Source: Desulfobacterales bacterium (lineage in GTDB: Bacteria; Desulfobacterota; Desulfobacteria; Desulfobacterales; JAFDCJ01). From it: DNA of 9,132 nt. The number at the start of each line of letters is the position of its first letter. The first letter of the stretch is position 1. Below are positions 1 through 5,602 of this stretch, piece by piece. The notes below the pieces were generated by a model that was given only the letters and a program-made list of their open reading frames with translations, made no database searches and had not been told where the DNA came from. The stretch is taken from positions 877,048-886,179 of the forward strand of contig CP070771.1 of the NCBI GenBank assembly GCA_020345785.1, written 5' to 3'. Position numbers and translations under genes: made by a program.

Positions 1-53
1 GCTCGCTTGATGGCTGATTTGTGATTTGCCAAGGGTATTTACTCCTTTCAATA

Positions 54-69
54 TTTTGTTTAAACAAAA
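54..69. repeat. Perfect 16-bp palindrome (TTTTGTTTAAACAAAA)
   Basis: The two 8-bp halves are exact reverse complements with no spacer. It sits in AT-rich DNA about 170 bp before the murJ start. AATATT occurs on both sides (50-55 and 73-78), so the symmetry extends imperfectly. It could be an operator for a dimeric regulator or simply an AT-rich cruciform. No regulator can be named from the sequence. Confidence 0.5.
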
Positions 70-152
70 CTAAATATTAATTTATCCATCTTCTGTCAAG
101 AAATTTCAGCAATTTTTGCTCGATTTATTTTTGGTCCCAAACTTCCGTTTTC

Positions 153-168
153 CTGGATTTAAATCCAG
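153..168. repeat. Perfect 16-bp palindrome (CTGGATTTAAATCCAG)
   Basis: A gapless palindrome centred 80 bp before the murJ ATG. As DNA it looks like a binding site for a dimeric transcription factor. As RNA it would fold into a short hairpin in the leader. The TTTAAA core matches that of the palindrome at 54-69 although the arms differ. Confidence 0.5.
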
Positions 169-240
169 AGCCCTTTATGGGGCATCTCAAATCCGGGTGC
201 TGTGGTACCGTATTCTCTACTTGCACTGCGAGATGCTGCG

Positions 241-1803
241 ATGTCAGAAAATTCCCGGGTGGTAAAAGCCGCCGGCGTTGTGGGAGCGGCAACGCTTTTG
301 AGCCGTATTTTGGGTTTTATTCGCGATGCAGTGATTGCCTGGTATTTTGGAGCCGGTTTTAGTTCCGATGCATTTATTGCAGCTTTTAGAATACCCAATC
401 TGCTTAGAAGGTTGTTCGCCGAAGGTTCCCTTAGTTCTGCCTTTATTCCGATATTTACAGACGTGATCGTCAATAAGGGCCGTCGCGAAGCCTTTCAAAT
501 GGCACGTTCAGGCTTCAGGCTGCTGTGCTTGATTTTAATATTTATTGCCGTTGGTGGAATTTTGCTGGCGCCGTTGATTGTCCGGTTTATTGCCCCCGGT
601 TTTGAAACGGAAAAGCTTTCCATTACTGTTACCCTCACCCGCCTGATGTTTCCATATATAATTTTTATCGGCCTGACGGCGCTCTGCATGGGGATACTCA
701 ATGTTCTCGGAAATTTTGCAACGCCAGCCTTGGCACCGGCTCTGCTGAATATAGCCATCATCGGATCCGTGCTGTTTATTGCTCCCTCTCTGTCGACACC
801 GGTTCTCGGACTTGCGACGGGAGTTTTGATAGGTGGTATGTTGCAGCTGGCGCTGCAATTGCCGGCTCTCATACGCAAAGGATTTCGCATCTGGGGAAAA
901 TCCCGCTGGATACACCCGGCTCTGAAGAGGGTGGGCTCCCTCATTCCACCGGTCATCTTAGGAGGCGCCGTCTACCAAATAAATATCGTTGCCGGCACCC
1001 TGCTGGGGTCGCTTCTGTCCGAAGGCAGTGTTACCTACCTTTATTTCGCCGACCGGCTGGTGCAATTCCCCTTAGGGATATTTGCAATTGCTGCGGCAAC
1101 GGCTGTCTTGCCCAGCCTTTCCCGACAGGCTGCCGCCCGGCAGATTTATGATTTGCGGAATACGTTCGCCCTTTCACTCAGACTGGTTTTTTTTATTTCA
1201 ATTCCCGCCACCGTAGGACTCATCGTCTTAAGAGAACCCATCGTGGCCCTTTTGTTTCAAAGGGGTGAATTTAATGCCGTAGCAACACAGTTGACGGCCC
1301 GGGCTCTTTTATATTATTCTTTAGGTCTGTGGGCCTTTTCGGCCGTAAAAATTGTCACAGCTGTTTTTTTTGCGTTGCAGGACACCAGAACCCCTGTAAT
1401 GATAGCGGTTATTTCAATCGTCGCCAATATTATCCTGGGAGTTGCCTTAATGAAACCGTTTGCTCACGGCGGACTTGCTCTGGCGACATCTTTGGCGTCC
1501 GTTTTAAACCTGGTCTTACTCGTGCGAGCCTTAAGAATAAAATTGGGTTCCCTGGGTTGGAAAAGCATCGCTCTATCTGCTTGCCAAACCCTGATAAGCT
1601 CGGTTGCAATGGGATTGATCGTTTGGGCGACCTCCAGGGTCATACTTCCCGTGGAATACGGGACGCTCTCAGAAATGCTGATGGGTGTGGTCGCAAGTAT
1701 CGCCGTCGGTCTGTGCACATTTGGATTCATTTCCCATGTCGTCAAAAGTCAGGAGCTTAATTATGTTCTGGCTGAAGCCAGGAAAGGCATCGGCAAAAAA
1801 TGA
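241..1803 (+). CDS. murJ: MurJ, lipid II flippase (MviN family)
   Basis: MurJ moves lipid II across the inner membrane for peptidoglycan synthesis. It belongs to the MOP exporter superfamily and normally has about 14 membrane helices. From the ATG at 241 the product is 520 residues, the usual family length, and is hydrophobic throughout. The N-terminal signature is present: SRILGFIRDA at 21-30, the FGAGFSSDAF stretch, and NLLRRLFAEG at 53-62. By alignment from memory, R22, R28, D43 and R56 match the functionally important E. coli R18, R24, D39 and R52. ADRLVQFPLG at 270-279 followed by PSLSR at 291-295 matches the region around E. coli R270; the E. coli E273 position is Gln here, as in many homologues. 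A GTG at 202 would add 13 residues, but ATG 241 fits the family start better; its ribosome-binding site is weak. The last bases overlap the next gene (ATGA), indicating an operon. Confidence 0.95.
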   Translation: MSENSRVVKAAGVVGAATLLSRILGFIRDAVIAWYFGAGFSSDAFIAAFRIPNLLRRLFAEGSLSSAFIPIFTDVIVNKGRREAFQMARSGFRLLCLILIFIAVGGILLAPLIVRFIAPGFETEKLSITVTLTRLMFPYIIFIGLTALCMGILNVLGNFATPALAPALLNIAIIGSVLFIAPSLSTPVLGLATGVLIGGMLQLALQLPALIRKGFRIWGKSRWIHPALKRVGSLIPPVILGGAVYQINIVAGTLLGSLLSEGSVTYLYFADRLVQFPLGIFAIAAATAVLPSLSRQAAARQIYDLRNTFALSLRLVFFISIPATVGLIVLREPIVALLFQRGEFNAVATQLTARALLYYSLGLWAFSAVKIVTAVFFALQDTRTPVMIAVISIVANIILGVALMKPFAHGGLALATSLASVLNLVLLVRALRIKLGSLGWKSIALSACQTLISSVAMGLIVWATSRVILPVEYGTLSEMLMGVVASIAVGLCTFGFISHVVKSQELNYVLAEARKGIGKK

Positions 1804-2081
1804 CAAAAAATCAAAGTGTCCTGTTATCAATCACAATTCTCTTTTTGATAGCATTATTCTTCTTCATCATTGTCAGTGAGCACGGCCTGCTTGACCTCAG
1901 ACTGCTGAAACAGGAAAAGGCCCAACTTGTTCAAGAAAATGTTCGGTTGACTCAGGAAAATCTTGCTAACAGTATTATAATCGATCGTTTGAAGAATGAT
2001 CCCGCTTACATTGAAAACATAGCCAGGCATGAGCTTGGTATGATCGGGGAGAGTGAAATTATTTTAAAACCCCAGCATTAA
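1800..2081 (+). CDS. FtsB/DivIC-type septum formation initiator protein
   Basis: A 93-residue bitopic membrane protein with the FtsB/DivIC layout. It has a short cytoplasmic N-terminus, one membrane helix (about residues 7-25) and a periplasmic coiled coil (about 30-62, rich in Leu, Gln and Glu). It ends in the conserved segment DPAYIENIARHELGMIGESE (67-86). FtsB works in the FtsQ-FtsB-FtsL complex that activates septal peptidoglycan synthesis. The ATG overlaps the murJ stop as ATGA, so translation is probably coupled to murJ. In many proteobacteria ftsB follows eno, so its place behind murJ is notable. The family call is firm. Whether it is the orthologue of E. coli FtsB or a paralogue cannot be settled here, so no symbol is given. 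Confidence 0.85.
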   Translation: MTKNQSVLLSITILFLIALFFFIIVSEHGLLDLRLLKQEKAQLVQENVRLTQENLANSIIIDRLKNDPAYIENIARHELGMIGESEIILKPQH

Positions 2082-2095
2082 CCGGATCAGAAGAA

Positions 2096-2371
2096 ATGAA
2101 CCAGGAAGTCGATATTTACACAGAGACGATGGCAAAAGTTTATGCCGATCAGGGCCATTGGCCTAAAGTTGTTAAAATTTACCGCTACCTACTGGCAAAG
2201 GAACCACTAAGAAGGGATCTTGCCGAAGCGCTGGCCGAAGCCGAAAACAAGATGATAGAAATGGGACCGAAGAATCCAGAGCAACTCGTGCCGCTGTTTC
2301 AAGAATGGATCGAATTGCTTTTCAAACACGAAAAATTGCGGAAATTAAAGAAATTGAAAGATAGGCATTGA
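2096..2371 (+). CDS. Small TPR-like helical protein
   Basis: The product has 91 residues, no signal peptide and no membrane helix. Residues about 9-37 read like one tetratricopeptide unit: helix, Y16-A17-D18-Q19-G20 turn, then a second helix ending YRYLLAKEP. A further helix rich in Ala and Glu follows (41-55). The end is strongly basic (K/R-rich, 78-90). It starts 14 bp after the ftsB-like stop with an AGAAG ribosome-binding site, so it is the third gene of the murJ operon. TPR units usually mediate protein contacts, and the operon suggests a cell-wall or division partner, but that is inference. I do not recognise a named family. Confidence 0.7.
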   Translation: MNQEVDIYTETMAKVYADQGHWPKVVKIYRYLLAKEPLRRDLAEALAEAENKMIEMGPKNPEQLVPLFQEWIELLFKHEKLRKLKKLKDRH

Positions 2372-2416
2372 GGGTTCAAAAGCAACCCTGAACGGGGAAC
2401 CGTGAACCCCGTAACC
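2371..2416. repeat. Degenerate 7-bp tandem repeat / paired hairpins between convergent genes
   Basis: AAC recurs at 2384, 2391, 2398, 2405 and 2413, so the spacing is 7, 7, 7 and 8. The units are AACCCTG, AACGGGG, AACCGTG, AACCCCGT and AACC. Two stems can form: AGGGTT (2371-2376) with AACCCT (2384-2389), and ACGGGG (2392-2397) with CCCCGT (2407-2412). The element exactly fills the gap between the stop codons of the convergent TPR-like and lptA genes. It may act as a two-way transcription barrier, although no U-tract follows, so classic intrinsic termination is not supported. Confidence 0.55.
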
Positions 2417-3043
2417 TTATTCCTTAGGCTTGTCAATCTTGAAGGCATCGGACGGTTTGCTTTCTGAGTAAAACACCGCTTTTATACGCTTGCTCTTGCT
2501 TCCTTCTACTTTAATCCGCCCATCCTTTTGATAAAAAGTAATTTTGGAGCCGGTGATGGAATTCTTGCCGCTAAATACCTTTGACTCCTCACCGGTAAGG
2601 GTAATCGTCATCGATTCCCTGTCATATTCAGCCACTTCGGCATCAGCAGAATATTGTTCTGATCTTATTTTTACATGTCCGGTGGCCACGATTCTCTTTA
2701 GCGACTGTTCAGCAGTATTGCTTTTTTCTTCTGAATTTAACAAATCCCCCTCATAATATATTCTCAATTTGTCGGAGGTCATCACCCAATCGGCCTGGAT
2801 TGCTTTAACGTTTCCGATAAATTCAGCGTATTTTTTTTCATTTTCTGAAATTAGCTGATCGGCGGTAATTTGGATGGGCTCTTCCTGGGTTTGCGTGGCA
2901 TCTGCCTTGGTCTCTGGTTGACCGGCGGCAAAGGCCGTCATCGCATACGAGGCAGCGGCAGTAAATGCGATTACCTGCAGTAGCTGAATTCGACTTATTT
3001 TAGGTATTATATTAAAGAATTTCGGCACGGAACCCCCATACAT
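2417..3043 (-). CDS. lptA: LptA-like periplasmic LPS transport protein (OstA domain)
   Basis: LptA bridges the periplasm between LptC in the inner membrane and LptD in the outer membrane and carries lipopolysaccharide along a beta-jellyroll groove. The 208-residue product has a basic N-terminus, a hydrophobic segment at about 21-39 and an AFA-A type cleavage region near 37-41, so export is likely. Residues about 55-190 show the OstA/LptA pattern: EPIQITADQL, then GNVKAIQADW, SDKLRIYYEG, IVATGHVKIRS, AEVAEYDRES and ITGSKITFYQKDGRIKVEG. A Ser/Glu-rich insert lies near 104-114. The ATG at 3043 has a weak GGA upstream. A GTG at codon 6 is preceded by GGGGG and is an alternative start. The usual neighbours kdsC, lptC and lptB are absent. 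A gene of the same orientation ends 154 bp upstream. Confidence 0.82.
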   Translation of the reverse strand: MYGGSVPKFFNIIPKISRIQLLQVIAFTAAASYAMTAFAAGQPETKADATQTQEEPIQITADQLISENEKKYAEFIGNVKAIQADWVMTSDKLRIYYEGDLLNSEEKSNTAEQSLKRIVATGHVKIRSEQYSADAEVAEYDRESMTITLTGEESKVFSGKNSITGSKITFYQKDGRIKVEGSKSKRIKAVFYSESKPSDAFKIDKPKE

Positions 3044-3197
3044 GCTATTTCCGTTAATTGCAGAATCACTTTATTTAGGGTGAGATTCTTCAGTGTGGTC
3101 TATTAAGGGACGAAGTCCTGAATTTTATCAAGATAAATATAGCAGCTGGGCGGTATAATGCAATAGGCAAAGATATTTTTTACAGATGTCCGGCAGA

Positions 3198-3947
3198 TTA
3201 ATTAAACATTGTGCTTTCGTTCTGTTCTTGAAGGTCGGTGATGATGTCCAAAGCCAATTCCTGGGCATTGGCCAAGTCCGATTCATCCAGAGACTCCAGA
3301 TCGTCGACGGTATCTCTTAGAGCATCGGCCGCTTTTTGCGATAGATTATTAAATATTCTTAGTTGGGCGGCCCCCCCCATGCATTTCATAGATTTAGCCA
3401 GATCCCCGGTATTAATTTCCATAAGAAATTTTTCGATGGCGCCATCATCCAGTTTCATTATGATTTGATCCAACTTTGTTCCTATCGATGAAGACGCCGG
3501 TGTGTCTTCGATTTTTCTCAAATATGACTCCAAAGAATCCCTGCTTTCACCCTCGAATTCTTTTTGATAAATTTCATAACTGTCTTCTCCCAAGAAAGAT
3601 AATAATAACTCTTTGGTAACCTTGGGATGAAGACCTTGTTGGATGGCCGCCACCCCTTCCAGTATCAGGCAACGCTCAAGCAACGCCTTGCCTTCCAGAT
3701 CACCAGAAAGAATGTAGCTTTCCAGTACGTTTCTTACTACTTGAGGCGTTACCCCATCAACTACCAGCTGCAGGCCCTTGTTTAGCAGAAAAAATGAGCT
3801 TTCTTCCGCAAGCTGGACCAGGGAGAGCAATCCGTTGCGCCTTGCCATGATGGACATATTTATCAGATCGGAGATCAGTTTCATGCAGTCGCGCTTTTCA
3901 TCATCACTGCATTTGATTTTTCGGCTGAATTGCCAATCATATTCCAT
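3198..3947 (-). CDS. Soluble MotA-cytoplasmic / FliG C-terminal chimeric protein
   Basis: The 249-residue product has no membrane helix and appears to be built from pieces of two flagellar motor proteins. Residues 31-80 resemble the MotA cytoplasmic loop (MSIMARRNGLLSL, then FFLLNKGLQLVVDG and VRNVLES). Residues 86-125 resemble the MotA tail that normally follows the fourth helix (ILEGVAAIQQGLHPKVTKEL, then LLSFL). All four MotA helices are missing. After a polar linker (about 130-157), residues 158-241 resemble the torque-generating C-terminal part of FliG (LDDGAIEKFLMEIN, then NNLSQKAADALRD, then an ANAQELALDIITDL end). ATG 3947 is chosen over a TTG six codons earlier because AGGAG stands 9 bases before it. 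Eight G in a row encode M190-A193. Function is unknown; a cytosolic modulator of the motor is an inference. lptA lies 154 bp downstream on the same strand. Confidence 0.8.
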   Translation of the reverse strand: MEYDWQFSRKIKCSDDEKRDCMKLISDLINMSIMARRNGLLSLVQLAEESSFFLLNKGLQLVVDGVTPQVVRNVLESYILSGDLEGKALLERCLILEGVAAIQQGLHPKVTKELLLSFLGEDSYEIYQKEFEGESRDSLESYLRKIEDTPASSSIGTKLDQIIMKLDDGAIEKFLMEINTGDLAKSMKCMGGAAQLRIFNNLSQKAADALRDTVDDLESLDESDLANAQELALDIITDLQEQNESTMFN

Positions 3948-3989
3948 CCCGTCTGTCTCCTGCAAATCGATCTGTCAATTTATTTGTTT

Positions 3990-4018
3990 AATATACCACA
4001 AATAATCGAAGTTCTTAA
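3990..4018 (-). promoter_or_regulatory. Candidate sigma-70 promoter for the MotA-FliG chimera gene
   Basis: On the reverse strand, TTAAGA (4018-4013) and TATATT (3995-3990) are separated by 17 bases. This gives a fair -35 and a good -10. Transcription would start near 3983, leaving a leader of about 35 bases before the ATG at 3947. Confidence 0.45.
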
Positions 4019-4086
4019 CAAAAATATGTCGCTTCCAAATCAAATGAGGCTGTCTCTCATTCCAAGATCCGTGGTAAGTTTTTTTC

Positions 4087-4115
4087 TTGCATCGCAAATA
4101 GATATTGAATATAAT
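4087..4115 (+). promoter_or_regulatory. Candidate sigma-70 promoter with consensus -10
   Basis: TTGCAT (4087-4092) is followed after exactly 17 bases by a perfect TATAAT (4110-4115). The start would be near 4122, about 297 bases upstream of the cold-shock gene. It therefore drives either a very long leader or a separate short RNA ending at the hairpin at 4250-4276. Confidence 0.55.
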
Positions 4116-4121
4116 ATTTAG

Positions 4122-4283
4122 TGTAACATGAAAACGATCTTATATTGGAAAAAAAGCGTATCGCAACCGATCTTTCTTCCGCTAATCTTGTCACTCTGGA
4201 TGTAAACTCCCTTGGCTGGCAACATGATTAACACTAAACTGCTTGAAATCACCCGACCCTGCTTTTCGGGAGGGTGTTCTTTA
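4122..4283 (+). ncRNA. Candidate short RNA or attenuated leader upstream of the cold-shock gene
   Basis: This is the stretch between the predicted start of the 4087-4115 promoter and the T-rich bases after the 4250-4276 hairpin, about 160 nt. It holds one tiny reading frame, 4128-4205, of 25 codons: a lysine-rich start, then PIFLPLILSLWM. That frame has no ribosome-binding site and begins only about six bases after the predicted start. Nothing else in the stretch looks coding. It may be a small RNA, a leader controlled by attenuation, or just the first part of a long cold-shock leader. Confidence 0.3.
4250..4281 (+). terminator. Terminator-like hairpin upstream of the cold-shock gene
   Basis: CACCC (4250-4254) pairs with GGGTG (4272-4276), and CCC (4257-4259) can pair inside with GGG (4268-4270). 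TTCTTT follows at 4277-4282. An alternative stem CCCGA/TCGGG (4252-4256 with 4266-4270) competes. The U-tract is imperfect, so termination may be partial. Confidence 0.45.
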
Positions 4284-4418
4284 AGTCAATTACATATAAG
4301 CATAGAAGGCCGCAGTTTGACCCGCGGTTCGGTTTCGTTCTGCAGGAAAGGACCATTTGTCAATTGGACAGCCTGAAGTTTGGAACCGCTAAAACTCTAA
4401 AGGAAGGAGGGTGCCAAT
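4284..4418 (+). promoter_or_regulatory. Foldable 5' leader of the cold-shock gene
   Basis: Three nested helices can form: GCGGTTC (4324-4330) with GAACCGC (4383-4389), CAGG (4343-4346) with CCTG (4372-4375), and TGTC (4358-4361) with GACA (4367-4370). The GCGG at 4324-4327 can instead pair with CCGC at 4310-4313, giving two exclusive folds. The outer helix ends 14 bases before the AAGGAGG ribosome-binding site (4404-4410). The cspA family often uses long temperature-sensitive leaders, so a similar role is plausible. A TATAAG at 4295-4300 could be a nearer -10, without a good -35. Confidence 0.4.
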
Positions 4419-4619
4419 ATGGCCAATGGAATTGTCAAATGGTTTAATGAACGTAAAGGCTATGGCTTTATAGAGCAGGATGAGGGTCCGGATGTATTTG
4501 TTCACCATTCGGGCATCAATGCGCCGGGCTTTAAAACGCTCAATGAAGGTGATCGGGTCACTTTTGACATCGAAGAGGGTGGCAAGGGTCCCCGAGCCGT
4601 CAATGTCACTGTAGTATAA
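4419..4619 (+). CDS. CspA-family cold-shock / RNA chaperone protein
   Basis: A 66-residue single cold-shock domain of exactly family length. These proteins are five-stranded beta-barrels that bind single-stranded RNA and DNA and melt mRNA structure. RNP1 is KGYGFI (13-18) and RNP2 is VFVHHS (26-31). The aromatic surface residues W8, F9, Y15, F17, F27 and the histidines H29-H30 are all present. An excellent AAGGAGG ribosome-binding site stands 8 bases before the ATG. The gene has its own long leader and its own terminator, so it is a single-gene unit. Whether it is cold-induced or constitutive cannot be read from the sequence, so no paralogue symbol is given. Confidence 0.95.
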   Translation: MANGIVKWFNERKGYGFIEQDEGPDVFVHHSGINAPGFKTLNEGDRVTFDIEEGGKGPRAVNVTVV

Positions 4620-4634
4620 CTTTATGATATTGAT

Positions 4635-4680
4635 AAAAAAAGAGCGTCCCTGTGTGGTGGGGATGCTCTTTTTATTTTTT
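4635..4680 (+). terminator. Strong intrinsic terminator after the cold-shock gene
   Basis: AGAGCGTCCC (4641-4650) pairs with GGGATGCTCT (4660-4669), one G-U pair, with a 9-base loop. A run of A precedes the stem and a long T-rich tract follows (4669-4680). The A-run on the left makes it usable in both directions, so it may also serve the convergent gene ending at 4753. Confidence 0.9.
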
Positions 4681-4752
4681 CTTATAAAACCCGCTGCTTT
4701 GGAATGATATCAAAGCCGGGTCCTGCTTTTTGAATATCGATCAGTTCATCCG

Positions 4753-5250
4753 TTAATAATCCTCTTCCTCATCAAATTGTTTATGATTGACGTTCTGAGC
4801 GGAATCACCGCCATCGTACCCGGAATCATCCTCAATTAAATCATCTAAGTCGTCTTCCGACTCGACATCTTTGTCTTCTTCAATCTCCATTATTGAGCCC
4901 AATACTTCCGAATCGCCAAGCAGGTCTTCCTTATCGTCGAATATAAGATACTCGTTTCGTTCGCCTTTGGATGCATACATATCAATGACCGTGTCGGCAA
5001 TGAGTTCCATATACACGCCAATTGGGAAAAAATGCCGATTCCGCAGAAAAAGGATCAATTCATTCTTGCCCTTCGAGGTTGCTTTCTTGACTTTATCGGC
5101 CTCATAAGTTTGTTCGCAGAGCAATGAAAAATCGTCATCCTGCATTCCGGGATGCTTTTGTTTTCTGGAATCTGCGGTTAACACAGCATATTCCTGGATA
5201 TGCAGATTTTTGCCTTTAACATTTTTCCAGAGTCGATATTTTTGCTTCAT
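4753..5250 (-). CDS. Unrecognised protein with a highly acidic C-terminal tail
   Basis: The product has 165 residues, no signal peptide and no membrane helix. Residues 1-104 look like a compact basic-to-neutral domain (YRLWKNVKGKNLHIQEYAVL at 5-24, then KNELILFLRNRHFFPIGVYM at 62-81). Residues 105-165 hold 27 Asp or Glu out of 61, probably disordered. Start ATG 5250 has AGG six bases upstream and AAGG ten bases upstream. The leader contains a long inverted repeat (5266-5349) ending just before the ribosome-binding site. The gene converges on the cold-shock gene across the terminator at 4635-4680. I do not recognise a family. Acidic tails occur in nucleic-acid mimics and in proteins that bind basic partners, but nothing here selects one role. 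Confidence 0.7.
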   Translation of the reverse strand: MKQKYRLWKNVKGKNLHIQEYAVLTADSRKQKHPGMQDDDFSLLCEQTYEADKVKKATSKGKNELILFLRNRHFFPIGVYMELIADTVIDMYASKGERNEYLIFDDKEDLLGDSEVLGSIMEIEEDKDVESEDDLDDLIEDDSGYDGGDSAQNVNHKQFDEEEDY

Positions 5251-5265
5251 GGATTACCTACCTTT

Positions 5266-5349
5266 AATCAGCGACCACCAGCAGAGCTGGGGATATGAGG
5301 AAGGCCCCTGGATGGGGCCTGAACCACGCTCTGTCACTGGTCGCTGATT
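5266..5349. repeat. 84-bp imperfect inverted repeat in the leader of the acidic-tail gene
   Basis: The outer arms AATCAGCGACCA (5266-5277) and TGGTCGCTGATT (5338-5349) pair perfectly over 12 bp. A symmetric 4x4 mismatch follows, then CAGAGC (5282-5287) with GCTCTG (5328-5333). Inside lies a separate perfect hairpin, AGGCCCC (5302-5308) with GGGGCCT (5314-5320) and a 5-base loop. In the reverse-strand transcript the stem closes directly before the AAGGTAGG ribosome-binding region. It could be an RNA control element, a DNA operator pair or a miniature mobile element; no clear target duplication flanks it. Confidence 0.7.
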
Positions 5350-5602
5350 TATATAAAGAATTTTAACGGCATCATACGTGCTTCCTGCGAAAGCGTGCCC
5401 ATGTAATTTGCTGGAATATGAATGAAGTTATAAAGCAACCGTTGGCCGGTCTTTGATGACAAAGCCTTTGCAGCTCCTCAGGGAGCAGATCCTCCATTTT
5501 TTATCGCGAATCACCCGCAATATGTCAAGCAAAAACACATATACAAAATTATAGGTTGAAATTCCGCATCTTTTATGCGACCTTCAAAATCCAGGTGATA
5601 CT
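5350..5602. other. Intergenic stretch between divergent small genes
   Basis: No gene is supported here. On the reverse strand, TATATA (5355-5350) could be a -10 for the acidic-tail gene, but the -35 is poor. On the forward strand there are small hairpins: GCTCC/GGAGC (5473-5477 with 5482-5486), and CGCAT/ATGCG (5565-5569 with 5575-5579). The latter sits in the leader of the gene at 5603. Confidence 0.4.

Larger units (their letters stand above)
1..240. other. AT-rich intergenic leader upstream of murJ
   Basis: No convincing gene lies here. The sequence is AT-rich, especially at 45-135, and carries two perfect 16-bp palindromes that are listed separately. The first ten bases could be the last codons of an upstream forward gene, since one frame reads Leu-Ala-stop at 2-10. 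Ribosomal protein S20 often ends this way and often neighbours murJ, but three codons cannot establish it. The promoter for the murJ operon is presumably in this stretch. I could not find a -35/-10 pair with good spacing that I would defend. Confidence 0.5.

Noticed and set aside
1..10. End of ribosomal protein S20 gene (rpsT)
   Set aside because: Only Leu-Ala-stop is visible; suggestive given common rpsT-murJ neighbourhood but far too short to call.
202..240. GTG start adding 13 residues to MurJ
   Set aside because: The family alignment begins at the ATG at 241, and the added residues do not look like MurJ sequence.
1187..1371. Two T8 runs in murJ (1187-1194 and 1364-1371) as phase-variation tracts
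   Set aside because: They encode Phe-rich membrane helices, where TTT runs are expected, and murJ is normally essential, so switching off is unlikely.
3948..3965. TTG start adding six residues to the MotA-FliG chimera
   Set aside because: AGGAG lies inside this extension, 9 bases before the ATG at 3947, which marks the ATG as the start.
5473..5500. GCTCC/GGAGC hairpin with a downstream T-run as an intrinsic terminator
   Set aside because: The stem is only 5 bp and the T-run begins about ten bases later; no gene upstream on that strand needs it.
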